NCBI GenBank assembly: GCA_947177035.1
Contig: CAMWSS010000004.1
Location: 29,139 to 93,138, forward strand
Length of the DNA: 64,000 bases
Direction of reading: 5' to 3'
Origin: an uncultured Porphyromonadaceae bacterium
GTDB taxonomy: Bacteria > Bacteroidota > Bacteroidia > Bacteroidales > Muribaculaceae
The notes beneath the pieces were generated by a model that was not told the origin of the DNA, ran no database searches, and saw only the letters and a list, made by a program, of their open reading frames with translations. This document shows, piece by piece, positions 17,088 through 25,162 of this stretch. Position 1 is the stretch's first letter; each line of letters starts with the position of its first letter. A program made the position numbers and the translations under genes.

Positions 17088-18046
17088 CCCCGTTATTCAG
17101 CATAATCATACCGATATATAATGTCGAGGCATACCTCAGGGCGTGCCTCGACTCTGTATTGGCGCAGTCTTGCGGCGATTGGGAGGCGCTGATGGTTGAC
17201 GATGCTTCGACCGATTCGTCGGCCGACATTGCCGCCGAGTATTGTCGCCGCGACCGGCGTTTCAGCCTAATTTCGCTGACGGAAAAAAGTGGGCCGTCTC
17301 GATCCCGAAATGCCGGGCTTGACGTGGCCAGAGGCCGCTATCTGGTATTCATTGACAGTGACGACATGATTCACCGGAATTTTCTCTCCGTTCATCGTGA
17401 GGTGATGGAATCCGGTGCCGACATCTCGTCATCGGCCATCACAGCTTCGTTCAGAGTATTTGACCGATCCACGTTAGATATCAGCCCGAAAGTCTACAGT
17501 GATCCGATCGCACTTTGCCTGTATCAGCGCCGTGGCGTGAACCCGTCGGCCTGCGGCAAGGTTTTTTCGGCCCGGCTCTTTTCAGACGGAGGACTGCGTT
17601 TTCGCGAGGGTCTGCTTTATGAAGACCTGCAGATAATGCCTGAGTTGATGGAGCGTGCTGCCGGACGTATCGTCTTTATGGACGCTCCGTTATATTTCTA
17701 CCGTCAGCGTCGAGGCTCGATAATCCATACTTTCAATTTCGCGCGTCTTGACGTGCTTGAGGTCACCGAGGAGATCGAGGAGCGCTATGCCGATGATCCG
17801 GTGCTCGGGCCTGCGGCGCGCGACCGCCGCTTCTCGGCCAACTTCAATATGTTTTTGCTTTTGTGCGGCCGCGGAATGGCTGATAGCTCCGAAGCGGATT
17901 CATGTTGGGCACAGATACGCCGTCTGAGGCTGTCGTCGATGCTCAACCGCCGGGTCAGAATGAAGAACAGAATCGGCGCTCTTGCATCGATTCTGCTCTC
18001 CCGCAGGATCATCTCCTGCCTTTATCGAATCGGGGGTTTTAGTTGA
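17084..18046 (+). CDS. Family 2 glycosyltransferase
   Basis: A 320-residue GT-A fold enzyme. The N-terminus FSIIIPIYNVEAYLRACLDS, the nucleotide-binding VDDASTDSSADIA and the DSDD metal motif (VFIDSDDMIH) are classical. The C-terminal third is basic and helical with a possible membrane-associated segment (ALASILLSRRIISCLYRI). It probably adds a sugar to a surface glycan, but acceptor and donor are unknown. It is translationally coupled to the isomerase gene, an odd pairing without other glycan genes nearby. It converges on mutS2 with an 8-base overlap of the ends. Confidence 0.85.
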   Translation: MTPLFSIIIPIYNVEAYLRACLDSVLAQSCGDWEALMVDDASTDSSADIAAEYCRRDRRFSLISLTEKSGPSRSRNAGLDVARGRYLVFIDSDDMIHRNFLSVHREVMESGADISSSAITASFRVFDRSTLDISPKVYSDPIALCLYQRRGVNPSACGKVFSARLFSDGGLRFREGLLYEDLQIMPELMERAAGRIVFMDAPLYFYRQRRGSIIHTFNFARLDVLEVTEEIEERYADDPVLGPAARDRRFSANFNMFLLLCGRGMADSSEADSCWAQIRRLRLSSMLNRRVRMKNRIGALASILLSRRIISCLYRIGGFS

Positions 18047-20465
18047 GCTCCACCACGGTGATGCCGGCACCGCCCAGGCGCACGTCTTCGTCGGCGAAAT
18101 ATGCGATTCCGGGATTGGTGCCGAGATGCTGGCGTATGCACTGGCGCAGAGCGCCGGTGCCGGTGCCGTGCAGAATGCGCACACGCTTCGCATTGAAGCG
18201 GATTGCGTCGTCGATGAAATATGTGACAGCCTGCAGGGCTTCATCGGCTCTCATGCCGCGCACGTCGATCTCTTGTTTGAAGTCGAGCTGGCGTGAACGT
18301 TGCTGTTCGCTCATGAGCTTGGCGCCGGCGGTGACACCGGTCTGTGGTTTCGACATGGTGTGGCGCAGACGGTCGACCGCCACCGTCGTTTTCAGCATTC
18401 CGAAGCTGACTGTGGCTTTTTTGCCGTAGATGGCAAGCACTTGGCCAGGAGTGTCCTGGCCGTCGAGTTTGACGTAATCTCCTTCGGCGATCGGTTTTGT
18501 CTGTTGAGGCTTGACCGGCGCCTTTTTTTTGGGTGTCGGTGCTTTTTTCAACAGCGGATGGTCTTTTTCAGCGGTGTCGATGGCCGCTTTTTCGCTTTGC
18601 AGACGTTGGCGTATGCGCCGGGTTTCGTCTTTTTCGGCCTGTGCCAGACGGATGTCATGGATGGTGCGTTCAATGGCCGCGTTGCTTCCTTCGAGAATCT
18701 TTTTTGCCTCCTCTTTGGCGTCGGCCAGGATTTCGCGCCGGCGGGCACGCAGATTTTCGGCATCGGCTTCATAGTCGGCAAGAGTCTGCTCGATGCGCTT
18801 TTCTTTTTTTCTGATTTCCTGTCGTTTGTTTTCCCAATACCGGCGGTCGCGAGCGATGTCGAGCAGATAGCGGTCCATATTGATGTAGTCGCTCCCGACA
18901 ATCTCTTCGGCCTGCGAGATTATCTGTTCCGGCAGGCCGATTTTCCGGGCTATCTCCACTGCAAACGAACTGCCGGGCATGCCGATGCTGAGGCGGAATA
19001 GCGGTTCCATCCGCTGGCGGTCATAGAGCATTGAACCGTTGACGAGTCCCGGTAGCTCCTTGGCGAGCTGTTTCAGATTCTGGAAGTGGGTAGTGATGAC
19101 GCCCCACATGTTGAGTCCGGCAAAGCGCGTCAGTATGGCCTGGGCTATGGCGCCTCCGATCTGCGGTTCGGTTCCGCTGCCGAATTCGTCGATGAGAATG
19201 AGTGACGAAGCCCGTCCACGGGCCATGAACTGCTTCATGTGGCCGAGGTGTGAGGAATATGTTGACAGGTCGTTTTCGATCGACTGGTCGTCGCCTATGT
19301 CGATGAAAATGTCGTCAAACACTCCGACGTGGCTGTTTTCATAGAGCGGGGGCAGAAGTCCGCACTGTATCATATATTGCACGATGCCTACGGTTTTGAG
19401 CGTCACGGATTTTCCTCCGGCATTCGGGCCGGAGATGATCAGCAGACGTTTTTCGCCGGTGAGAGTGATGTCGAGCGGAACTATTTCTTTGCCCTGGGCG
19501 CGCAGCGAGGCGAGCAACACCGGATGGCAAGCATGATACCATTCCATTTCAGGGCCAGCCGAGAGGTGTGGCATCGTGGCTTCGATGTCGATGGCATAGC
19601 GTGCTTTTGCGTGGATGAAGTCGAGCTCGGCCACGATGGCGAGGGCGCGGAGAATTTCGCCGATGTTGGGTCGGAGTTCGTCGGCCACTCCGGTGAGTAT
19701 GCGCGCTATTTCGCGCCGTTCTTCCATCTGCAGTTCGCGAAGACGGTTGTTTGTCTGCACGACTTCCGCCGGTTCGATAAACACGGTTTTGCCGGATGCC
19801 GATTCATCGTGTACGATACCCGAGATTTTGCGTTTGTGCATCGGCGACACCGGAATCACCATGCGTCCGTCGCGCATCGAGGGAGTGGCGTCGGCGTCGA
19901 TGAGTCCTTCGGCCACGGCCCGCGCCATTACCCGGCGCATGGCTGAGGCCATGCTTCCTGCCGCGGCGGCGAGAGAGCGTCGGATTTCGGCCAGTTCCGG
20001 CGATGCGGAGTCTTTTATGTTGCCGAAGCGGTCGAGCACACGGTCGATTGTGCGTAATGGTCCGGGAAAGGGTGTCAGTTCGCGGGCCACGCGGTCAAGT
20101 CTCGGATATTGTCCGGCATCTCTGGCAGCAGAAAATATGGATTCTATCTGTCCGATGGCTCCGAGGGTTGAGCGCAGCGGCGGCAGTGAGTCGGCCGGCG
20201 GAAAGGTGCCAGGCACTTTTATGGAGGCGAGCATTGACCTTATGTCGGCCACTTCGCCCAGGGGAAGGTGTTGGCCGTCTTCGGCTGTGATGAGCCGGAG
20301 CATTTCGGCCGTTGACAGGAGTCGTTGTTCGATATCGTCGAAGTCGGATGTGAAAGCGAGCCGGCTGCATATGTCGGCTCCCATTGCCGTGGCGCATTTT
20401 TCGGCGACGGCACGCCGAACGGCGGCGAATCCTACTTTATGTTCAAAACTCTGCGGATATATCAT
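18039..20465 (-). CDS. mutS2: MutS2-type DNA-binding ATPase/endonuclease
   Basis: An 808-residue MutS2. The MutS core and clamp are followed by Walker A SGPNAGGKSVTLKTVG, Walker B LILIDEFGSGTEP and the ABC signature region STYSSHLGHMKQF. A long basic coiled coil follows (about residues 510-620, rich in KKEKRIEQTL and RQRLQSEK). A C-terminal Smr domain (DVRGMRADEAL, then ILHGTGTGALRQCIRQHL) supplies the nuclease activity. Family roles are suppression of recombination and rescue of collided ribosomes; which applies here cannot be told. It is the last gene of the porQ-cmk-ispH-lipoprotein-mutS2 run, 3 bases after the lipoprotein gene. Confidence 0.95.
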   Translation of the reverse strand: MIYPQSFEHKVGFAAVRRAVAEKCATAMGADICSRLAFTSDFDDIEQRLLSTAEMLRLITAEDGQHLPLGEVADIRSMLASIKVPGTFPPADSLPPLRSTLGAIGQIESIFSAARDAGQYPRLDRVARELTPFPGPLRTIDRVLDRFGNIKDSASPELAEIRRSLAAAAGSMASAMRRVMARAVAEGLIDADATPSMRDGRMVIPVSPMHKRKISGIVHDESASGKTVFIEPAEVVQTNNRLRELQMEERREIARILTGVADELRPNIGEILRALAIVAELDFIHAKARYAIDIEATMPHLSAGPEMEWYHACHPVLLASLRAQGKEIVPLDITLTGEKRLLIISGPNAGGKSVTLKTVGIVQYMIQCGLLPPLYENSHVGVFDDIFIDIGDDQSIENDLSTYSSHLGHMKQFMARGRASSLILIDEFGSGTEPQIGGAIAQAILTRFAGLNMWGVITTHFQNLKQLAKELPGLVNGSMLYDRQRMEPLFRLSIGMPGSSFAVEIARKIGLPEQIISQAEEIVGSDYINMDRYLLDIARDRRYWENKRQEIRKKEKRIEQTLADYEADAENLRARRREILADAKEEAKKILEGSNAAIERTIHDIRLAQAEKDETRRIRQRLQSEKAAIDTAEKDHPLLKKAPTPKKKAPVKPQQTKPIAEGDYVKLDGQDTPGQVLAIYGKKATVSFGMLKTTVAVDRLRHTMSKPQTGVTAGAKLMSEQQRSRQLDFKQEIDVRGMRADEALQAVTYFIDDAIRFNAKRVRILHGTGTGALRQCIRQHLGTNPGIAYFADEDVRLGGAGITVVELN

Positions 20466-20468
20466 TCC

Positions 20469-20780
20469 TTAAAATAATTCTTTGGCCAATTGTTCGTTGT
20501 TGTCGATTATGTATTGGCGGAAAGCTTCGATATATGCGTCGGCGTCGGCATCAAATCCTTGTGAACGCATTTGCCATTCGCGTGATCTCACGGCAAGAAT
20601 GGCGTTGGTCAGTTCGTGTTCGGTCAGGCTGACGGAGTCGGTGCACAGTGCGGCGGCATCGGCCTGGCCGCGTTCGGCTGCCGGCGATGTGTCGGTTGAG
20701 TCTGCGTCGCTCGGTCGGCATGAGCATAGAGAGGCGATGACAACCAATGCGCCCAGTGATTTTATGATGCAGTGTTTCAT
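20469..20780 (-). CDS. Small lipoprotein, unknown function
   Basis: A 103-residue predicted lipoprotein with a hydrophobic signal (IIKSLGALVVIASLCSC) and a lipobox LCSC, followed by a Ser/Thr/Asp-rich linker. The remaining 60 residues look helical and charged (LTEHELTNAILAVRSREWQ, then ADAYIEAFRQYI). It starts at the base after the ispH stop and ends 3 bases before mutS2, so it sits firmly in this operon. No family recognised. Confidence 0.75.
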   Translation of the reverse strand: MKHCIIKSLGALVVIASLCSCRPSDADSTDTSPAAERGQADAAALCTDSVSLTEHELTNAILAVRSREWQMRSQGFDADADAYIEAFRQYIIDNNEQLAKELF

Positions 20781-21650
20781 TCAGTCAAACAGTCGTTTAA
20801 TTTTGTCGCGCACGCGTTCCATCAGCCATCTCGGGGTGGAGGTGGCTCCGCAGATGCCGATTGATGCGGCTTCGCTCAGCCATTCCGGTTGAAGTTCATC
20901 TTCGTTGGATATGAGATAGGTCCGTTTGTTGACTTTGAGGCATTCGCTGTGGAGGAATTTGCCGTTGGAACTTTTTTTGCCGCTCACGAACAGGATGACG
21001 GAATGTGCGCTTGCGAATTCGCGCAGTTTGTCGACGCGGTGTGCCACAGAGCGGCAAATTGTGTCGAATGAACGGAAGTCTGTGCCGGGTTCAATTCTCC
21101 GTCCGATCTCGGCGGATATCGCTCTGAGTCCGTCGATGCTTTTTGTGGTCTGTGAGTAGAGATGAGTCGGGCGTCCGAGGTCTATGCCGTCGATGTCTGC
21201 GAGGGTTTCGAGCACTTTGGCTTCGCCGCGCGTCTGTCCGACAAGACCGTTGACTTCGGCATGGCCTATTTTGCCATATATCAGAATCTGAGGGCGCGGC
21301 TGCTGGGTGTAGGCGCTTTTGATTCTCTGTTGGAGTCTGAGCACTACCGGGCAGGTCGCGTCGATGATTTCGACTTTGTTGCGGCGAGCCAGTTCGTAGG
21401 TTTCCGGTGGTTCGCCGTGAGCGCGCAGAAGGACTTTCACTCCGTGGAGCGTGGCCAGCTCGGAGTGGCTGATGGTGATGAGTCCTTTGTCTTTTAGGCG
21501 GTTGACTTCGTCGGAGTTATGCACGATGTCTCCGAGGCAGTATAATGTGCCGCCTCGGGCCAGTTCTTCTTCTGCTTTGCGTATGGCTGCAGTCACTCCG
21601 AAGCAGAAACCGGAGTCGGAGTCAATTTCAATCAGTGGTGGCTGTGGCAT
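20781..21650 (-). CDS. ispH: 4-hydroxy-3-methylbut-2-enyl diphosphate reductase
   Basis: A 289-residue iron-sulfur enzyme that makes IPP and DMAPP in the last step of the MEP isoprenoid pathway. The three cluster cysteines are visible: SGFCFGV, IDATCPVV and SIGICGATSTP. HNSDEVNRL and RAHGEPPETYE carry substrate-binding His and Glu residues. The first 23 bases overlap the cmk 3' end, implying coupling. No downstream Met fits better as a start because the first Cys motif begins at residue 14. Confidence 0.95.
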   Translation of the reverse strand: MPQPPLIEIDSDSGFCFGVTAAIRKAEEELARGGTLYCLGDIVHNSDEVNRLKDKGLITISHSELATLHGVKVLLRAHGEPPETYELARRNKVEIIDATCPVVLRLQQRIKSAYTQQPRPQILIYGKIGHAEVNGLVGQTRGEAKVLETLADIDGIDLGRPTHLYSQTTKSIDGLRAISAEIGRRIEPGTDFRSFDTICRSVAHRVDKLREFASAHSVILFVSGKKSSNGKFLHSECLKVNKRTYLISNEDELQPEWLSEAASIGICGATSTPRWLMERVRDKIKRLFD

Positions 21651-22320
21651 GGCGGAATTTGTCGAGCAACCATTCGTTTTGTTGCTGCGGGGTCATGTCG
21701 GAGTTGTCGATGTCGATGGCGTCGTCGGCGCGGCGCAGCGGGCTTTCGGCGCGTGTCATGTCAATGTGGTCGCGTGAGCGCACGTTTTCGAGCACTGCCT
21801 CATAGTCGGCTTTTTCGCCTTTGGCTATCAGTTCTTCATAGCGGCGGCGTGCGCGGGTTTCGGCGGCGGCGTTGACAAATATTTTCAGTTCGGCGTCTGG
21901 AAAGACTGTTGTGCCGATGTCTCGGCCGTCCATGACGATGCCGCGCTCTCGGCCGAATTGCTGCTGGCGGCGCACCAGGTCGCGGCGCACTGCGGCAATG
22001 GCGGCTACAGGGCTGACGAGCGAGCTTACTTCCATTGATCTGATCTGCTGTTCGACGTCTTCGCCGTCAAGGATGGTGCGCTGGCCGGTTTCGTCGGGCC
22101 TGAAGTCTATGCTTATTTCCGGGAGCGACGCGGTGACGGCAGCTTCGTCGATGCTGCCGTCGGGGGCAATCATTCCGTTGCGTATGGCGTGGAGTGTGAC
22201 GGCGCGATACATTGCGCCGGAGTCGATATATCTGTATCCGATGGTTCTGGCAAGCGCTTTGGCCATTGTGCTTTTGCCCGATGATGAGAATCCGTCGATT
22301 GCTATGATGATTGGTTTCAT
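21628..22320 (-). CDS. cmk: Cytidylate kinase
   Basis: A 230-residue CMP/dCMP kinase. The P-loop IAIDGFSSSGKSTMAKAL, YIDSGAMYRAVTL, the GRDIGTTVFPDAELKIFVNA segment and the RARRRYEEL region are diagnostic. It lies between porQ and ispH. The 24-base gap from porQ contains a 10-base homopolymer (C10 on the coding strand) five bases before the ATG, where a ribosome-binding site would normally sit. Confidence 0.95.
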   Translation of the reverse strand: MKPIIIAIDGFSSSGKSTMAKALARTIGYRYIDSGAMYRAVTLHAIRNGMIAPDGSIDEAAVTASLPEISIDFRPDETGQRTILDGEDVEQQIRSMEVSSLVSPVAAIAAVRRDLVRRQQQFGRERGIVMDGRDIGTTVFPDAELKIFVNAAAETRARRRYEELIAKGEKADYEAVLENVRSRDHIDMTRAESPLRRADDAIDIDNSDMTPQQQNEWLLDKFRHATATTD

Positions 22321-22325
22321 ATGTT

Positions 22326-22335
22326 GGGGGGGGGG
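22326..22335 (-). repeat. Homopolymer C10 tract upstream of cmk
   Basis: Ten consecutive G on the plus strand (C on the coding strand), in the 24-base porQ-cmk gap and 5 bases from the cmk ATG. It is the longest G/C mononucleotide run I noticed. Such runs are slippage-prone, so length variation could alter cmk translation; sequencing error in the length is also possible. Confidence 0.6.
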
Positions 22336-22344
22336 AAGTCGTGG

Positions 22345-23367
22345 TTAGAAGTCAAAGAAGTTGGTTGAGATGTTCAGCATCAGTGTCGTTGCGCTTCGGT
22401 GAGGCTGAGCGACGGCCAGTCCGACCTGAAACATGCGTACTCTCACGCCTGCTCCGACGCTGAAGCCGCTGAGAAAGCTGCGTTGGAATGTGCTCATGTC
22501 GGTGCGGGTCTTGTAGTTGTAGGCCAGGTCCAGATAGAAATTGTCGTTAGGCTTCCAGTCCAGACCGAAGACGAGGTGCCTGAAGAGGTTTGGAAGAAAC
22601 TTGTTGACCATCCGCGGCTCTTCTGTTCCGTCTTTCGGGTCTATGTATGGCAGTTTCCATTTCAGCAGGTTTGTGGCCGTGATGGAGAGGGTGCCGGGCG
22701 ATGAGCCGAGTTGTTTGCTCCAGCCCAGTCGCAGATCGACCGGCAGCCGGTCATAGTGTTCGGCAAAGCGTTTGACCTGGCCGCCGAGGTTGGACACGAC
22801 AAGCGAGAGCGATGATCCGCGCTCTTCGTCAAAATAGTTTACTCCGAGATCGGTGGCTATGGCCAGGGCGGAATATGCGTCGTAGGCACTGTAGAGGAAT
22901 TTTATGTTGAATCCTCCTCGCCAGCGTTCGCCAAGGTTGTGTGAAAAAGATCCGCTGAATGCCAGGTCTTTAGGCGAAAATGATCCTGTGATGTTTCCGG
23001 CGGCGTCGGCCGATTTGATGTCGCCATAGCCGAAATATTGCACTCCGATGCTCCATGCGGCTCGTTCGCCGGCCGAATGGGCATATTTCATTGCTGCAAA
23101 GTTGGAGCTGCCGATATAGCGCATGTAGCTGAACGCCATCGAATTGCTCATTTCCGGTCCAAGCAGCGAGGGGTTCTGGTCGGTCAGTAGCAGGTCGTCG
23201 TCAACGAGCGATATGTTGGCGCCGCCCAGTCCATAGATGCGGGCGGAGGTGCTGACGTCAAGAAAGTTATATGCAGTGCTGCCTCCGGTCTGTGCCCGGA
23301 GGGTCATGGCCGGCAGAAGCAGAAGCGCTGAGGAGGCTGCTATGTGGCGGATATTTTTCATTTTCAT
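22345..23367 (-). CDS. porQ: Type IX secretion system protein PorQ
   Basis: About 340 residues from the preferred start at 23367 (MKMKNIRHIAASSALLLLPA), which gives a clean signal peptide; an in-frame ATG at 23403 would add 12 residues before it. The mature protein begins SSTAYNFLDVSTSAR-like (GGSTAYNFLDVSTSARIYGL), then SLVDDDLLLTDQNPSLLG, the typical PorQ/PorV-type start. The body is a beta barrel ending in MLNISTNFFDF. PorQ takes part in attaching cargo of the type IX secretion system, so the organism probably has that system. The neighbour order porQ-cmk-ispH is also seen in other Bacteroidetes (from memory). Confidence 0.88.
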   Translation of the reverse strand: MKMKNIRHIAASSALLLLPAMTLRAQTGGSTAYNFLDVSTSARIYGLGGANISLVDDDLLLTDQNPSLLGPEMSNSMAFSYMRYIGSSNFAAMKYAHSAGERAAWSIGVQYFGYGDIKSADAAGNITGSFSPKDLAFSGSFSHNLGERWRGGFNIKFLYSAYDAYSALAIATDLGVNYFDEERGSSLSLVVSNLGGQVKRFAEHYDRLPVDLRLGWSKQLGSSPGTLSITATNLLKWKLPYIDPKDGTEEPRMVNKFLPNLFRHLVFGLDWKPNDNFYLDLAYNYKTRTDMSTFQRSFLSGFSVGAGVRVRMFQVGLAVAQPHRSATTLMLNISTNFFDF

Positions 23368-23371
23368 TACT

Positions 23372-23390
23372 AACGCACGGGGTGTGCGTT
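23372..23390 (-). promoter_or_regulatory. Hairpin abutting the porQ start codon
   Basis: AACGCAC (23372-23378) and GTGCGTT (23384-23390) form a perfect 7-bp inverted repeat with a 5-base loop. On the coding strand it ends 4 bases before the preferred porQ ATG, so it may limit ribosome access or be a protein-binding site. Confidence 0.4.
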
Positions 23391-23422
23391 TTATTGTCTG
23401 CATTCTGTTTATTGCCGATTTA

Positions 23423-23460
23423 TAAAAACAGAGCGGCGGCCTCCCACAAGGAGGCCGCCG
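23423..23460 (-). terminator. Rho-independent terminator of the exb-tonB operon
   Basis: A perfect 11-bp GC stem (23434-23444 with 23450-23460, loop CACAA on the plus strand). On the minus strand it is followed by a T5 tract (23424-23428 complement). It lies 30 bases past the tonB stop. Confidence 0.85.
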
Positions 23461-23489
23461 TCAGAGTAATCGATAGGGTAGTGTTGTGA

Positions 23490-24338
23490 TCAGTTGTTGA
23501 GCTTGAAGGTGATGGGGAGCGTGAACCATACGCGCACGCTCTGGCCGTTCATCTTACCGGGCACGAACTTGGGCAGTGATTTAACCACGCGAACCGCTTC
23601 TTTGTCGAGGTCGGGGTCTTTGCTGCGCACTACTTTCACTTCGCCGATGGAGCCGTCTTTTTCTACCACGAACTGAACGGTCACGCGTCCCTGGATGTCG
23701 TTCTGAGCAGCCTGTTCGGGATAGCGGATGTTTTTGCTGAGGTATTCATAGAGGGCGCTTGTGCCACCGGGGAATTCAGGCATCTGTTCAACGACAGTGA
23801 ATACCTTTTCCGGCTCGTGCTTCTCTTCCACGATCACTTCTTCTTTGTGTTCGCGGACAACGGAAACGTCGTCGGTACCCTGGTCAAAGTCTGTGGCGCC
23901 GAAAGCAGTCTCGGTCTGAGCGAGCTCGTCCTGAGTCTTGATTTCGTCTTCCTTGGTCACCTGGTCGTCATCAACGATGGCAAGCTCGGTTACCTTCACA
24001 GTGTTGAGCACTTCTTCGGGAAGCACTTCTTCAACTTCGGGTTCTTCGTAGCGTTCTTCGGGTTCTTCTTCAGGAATTTCTTCCTCAGGAGCTGTGTCGA
24101 TGGTCACGATTTCCTGTTCGGCGTCGGCCAGAGGGCCGGCGTCTTCGGCGCGCTGAAGCGCAGATACGCCGAGAGAGATGAGGAATGCGGCCACCATTAC
24201 CACCACCACCGAGATCATCGCCATGTTGTGGCGCTTGGCGCTGGCGTTGCGGAGCTGATATGCACCGAATTCCTTATTTTTGCCTTCAAATACAAGGTCA
24301 GTCCATTCGCGTGATGAAAGATCTACGTCTTTTGCCAT
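23490..24338 (-). CDS. tonB: TonB energy transducer
   Basis: A 282-residue protein. A short cytoplasmic N-terminus (WTDLVFEGKNKEFGAYQLRN, typical of Bacteroidetes TonB) leads to one membrane helix (about residues 39-60). A Glu/Pro-rich periplasmic spacer (EEEIPEEEPEERYEEPEVEE) follows, then a C-terminal TonB domain (EFPGGTSALYEYLSKNIRYP, then GRVTVQFVVEKDGSIGEVKV). It transmits proton-motive force to outer-membrane receptors such as the barrel at 5476. Last gene of the exbB-exbD-exbD-tonB operon and followed by a strong terminator. Confidence 0.95.
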   Translation of the reverse strand: MAKDVDLSSREWTDLVFEGKNKEFGAYQLRNASAKRHNMAMISVVVVMVAAFLISLGVSALQRAEDAGPLADAEQEIVTIDTAPEEEIPEEEPEERYEEPEVEEVLPEEVLNTVKVTELAIVDDDQVTKEDEIKTQDELAQTETAFGATDFDQGTDDVSVVREHKEEVIVEEKHEPEKVFTVVEQMPEFPGGTSALYEYLSKNIRYPEQAAQNDIQGRVTVQFVVEKDGSIGEVKVVRSKDPDLDKEAVRVVKSLPKFVPGKMNGQSVRVWFTLPITFKLNN

Positions 24339-24386
24339 AATCTTGTCTGTTTTGTTACGGGTTAAACAATACTTACATCACATATG

Positions 24387-25157
24387 TCATTTGCCGGGAT
24401 GGGCATGACGGTAGGACAGAATAAGAAGTGAGTCGGTGCCGTTGATGTTGTCGATCTGATAGCGTGAAATCTGGTTGATCTGCATTTCGTCAAGTGCGGA
24501 AATCACGTTTTCGAAGCTGGCGTTGGGGCCGGCCTTGATGATGACAACAGGGCGTGTGAGAGTAGAGTCGTTACGGATTGCCTTGGCCTGATCCTGAAAT
24601 TCCTCTTCGGTGATTTCACCGTTTTTACGCTGTTCTTTCAGGGCGTCAACCTTGGCGAGCACCTGTGTGTTGCGCTCGTGCAGGATTGCGCGGATGCCGT
24701 TGAGCTGTCCGGCGGTGTTGCCGCGGAAGCGGGCTTCCTTCAGTTTGAGGGTTCCGTCGTTGTCGACATATCCGTCGCCGTCCTTGTCGATCTGGTCGGC
24801 AGGAACGTCGAAGGGTTTGCCTTCGTAGTAGTAGACGATGTGTTTGGGATACACAGCGCCGGTAGCCTCGTCGGTTTCAGCCACCACGTGTCCTTTGTCG
24901 TCGCGTTCGGAGTCAAGGAGGATGGTGATTGCTTCTGACTGTTTGGTCTTGTTCTGCTGGCTCTCCTCAAGTTTTTCGTTTGAGGGAAGGGCGATTGACA
25001 GAGTCTGCGACTTAATCATCGTGGTGCAGAGCATGAAGAACGTGATCAGAAGCATGTTCATATCCACCATGGGAGTGAAGTCCACGTGGATCTGCATCTT
25101 TTTCTGGGCGCCTTTTTTCTTCTTGCCGCCTTTATCGGATTGTTCTATCTGTGCCAT
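24387..25157 (-). CDS. exbD: ExbD-type biopolymer transport protein (second copy)
   Basis: A 256-residue protein. A basic N-terminus (KGGKKKKGAQKK) precedes VDFTPMVDMNMLLITFFML, the single ExbD helix with its essential Asp (in PMVDMN). The periplasmic part is about 190 residues, longer than in classical ExbD (about 140 residues in total), with a charged Gly/Asp-rich insertion (DQIDKDGDGYVDNDG) before the usual end region (RPVVIIKAGPNASFENVISA). It works with ExbB and TonB as part of the proton-driven motor. It starts 5 bases after the first exbD stop. Confidence 0.9.
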   Translation of the reverse strand: MAQIEQSDKGGKKKKGAQKKMQIHVDFTPMVDMNMLLITFFMLCTTMIKSQTLSIALPSNEKLEESQQNKTKQSEAITILLDSERDDKGHVVAETDEATGAVYPKHIVYYYEGKPFDVPADQIDKDGDGYVDNDGTLKLKEARFRGNTAGQLNGIRAILHERNTQVLAKVDALKEQRKNGEITEEEFQDQAKAIRNDSTLTRPVVIIKAGPNASFENVISALDEMQINQISRYQIDNINGTDSLLILSYRHAHPGK

Positions 25158-25162
25158 GACGA

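Noticed and set aside
18300..19001. 233-codon plus-strand frame over mutS2
   Set aside because: Antisense shadow of mutS2; Phe/Gly/Cys-rich composition without a domain.
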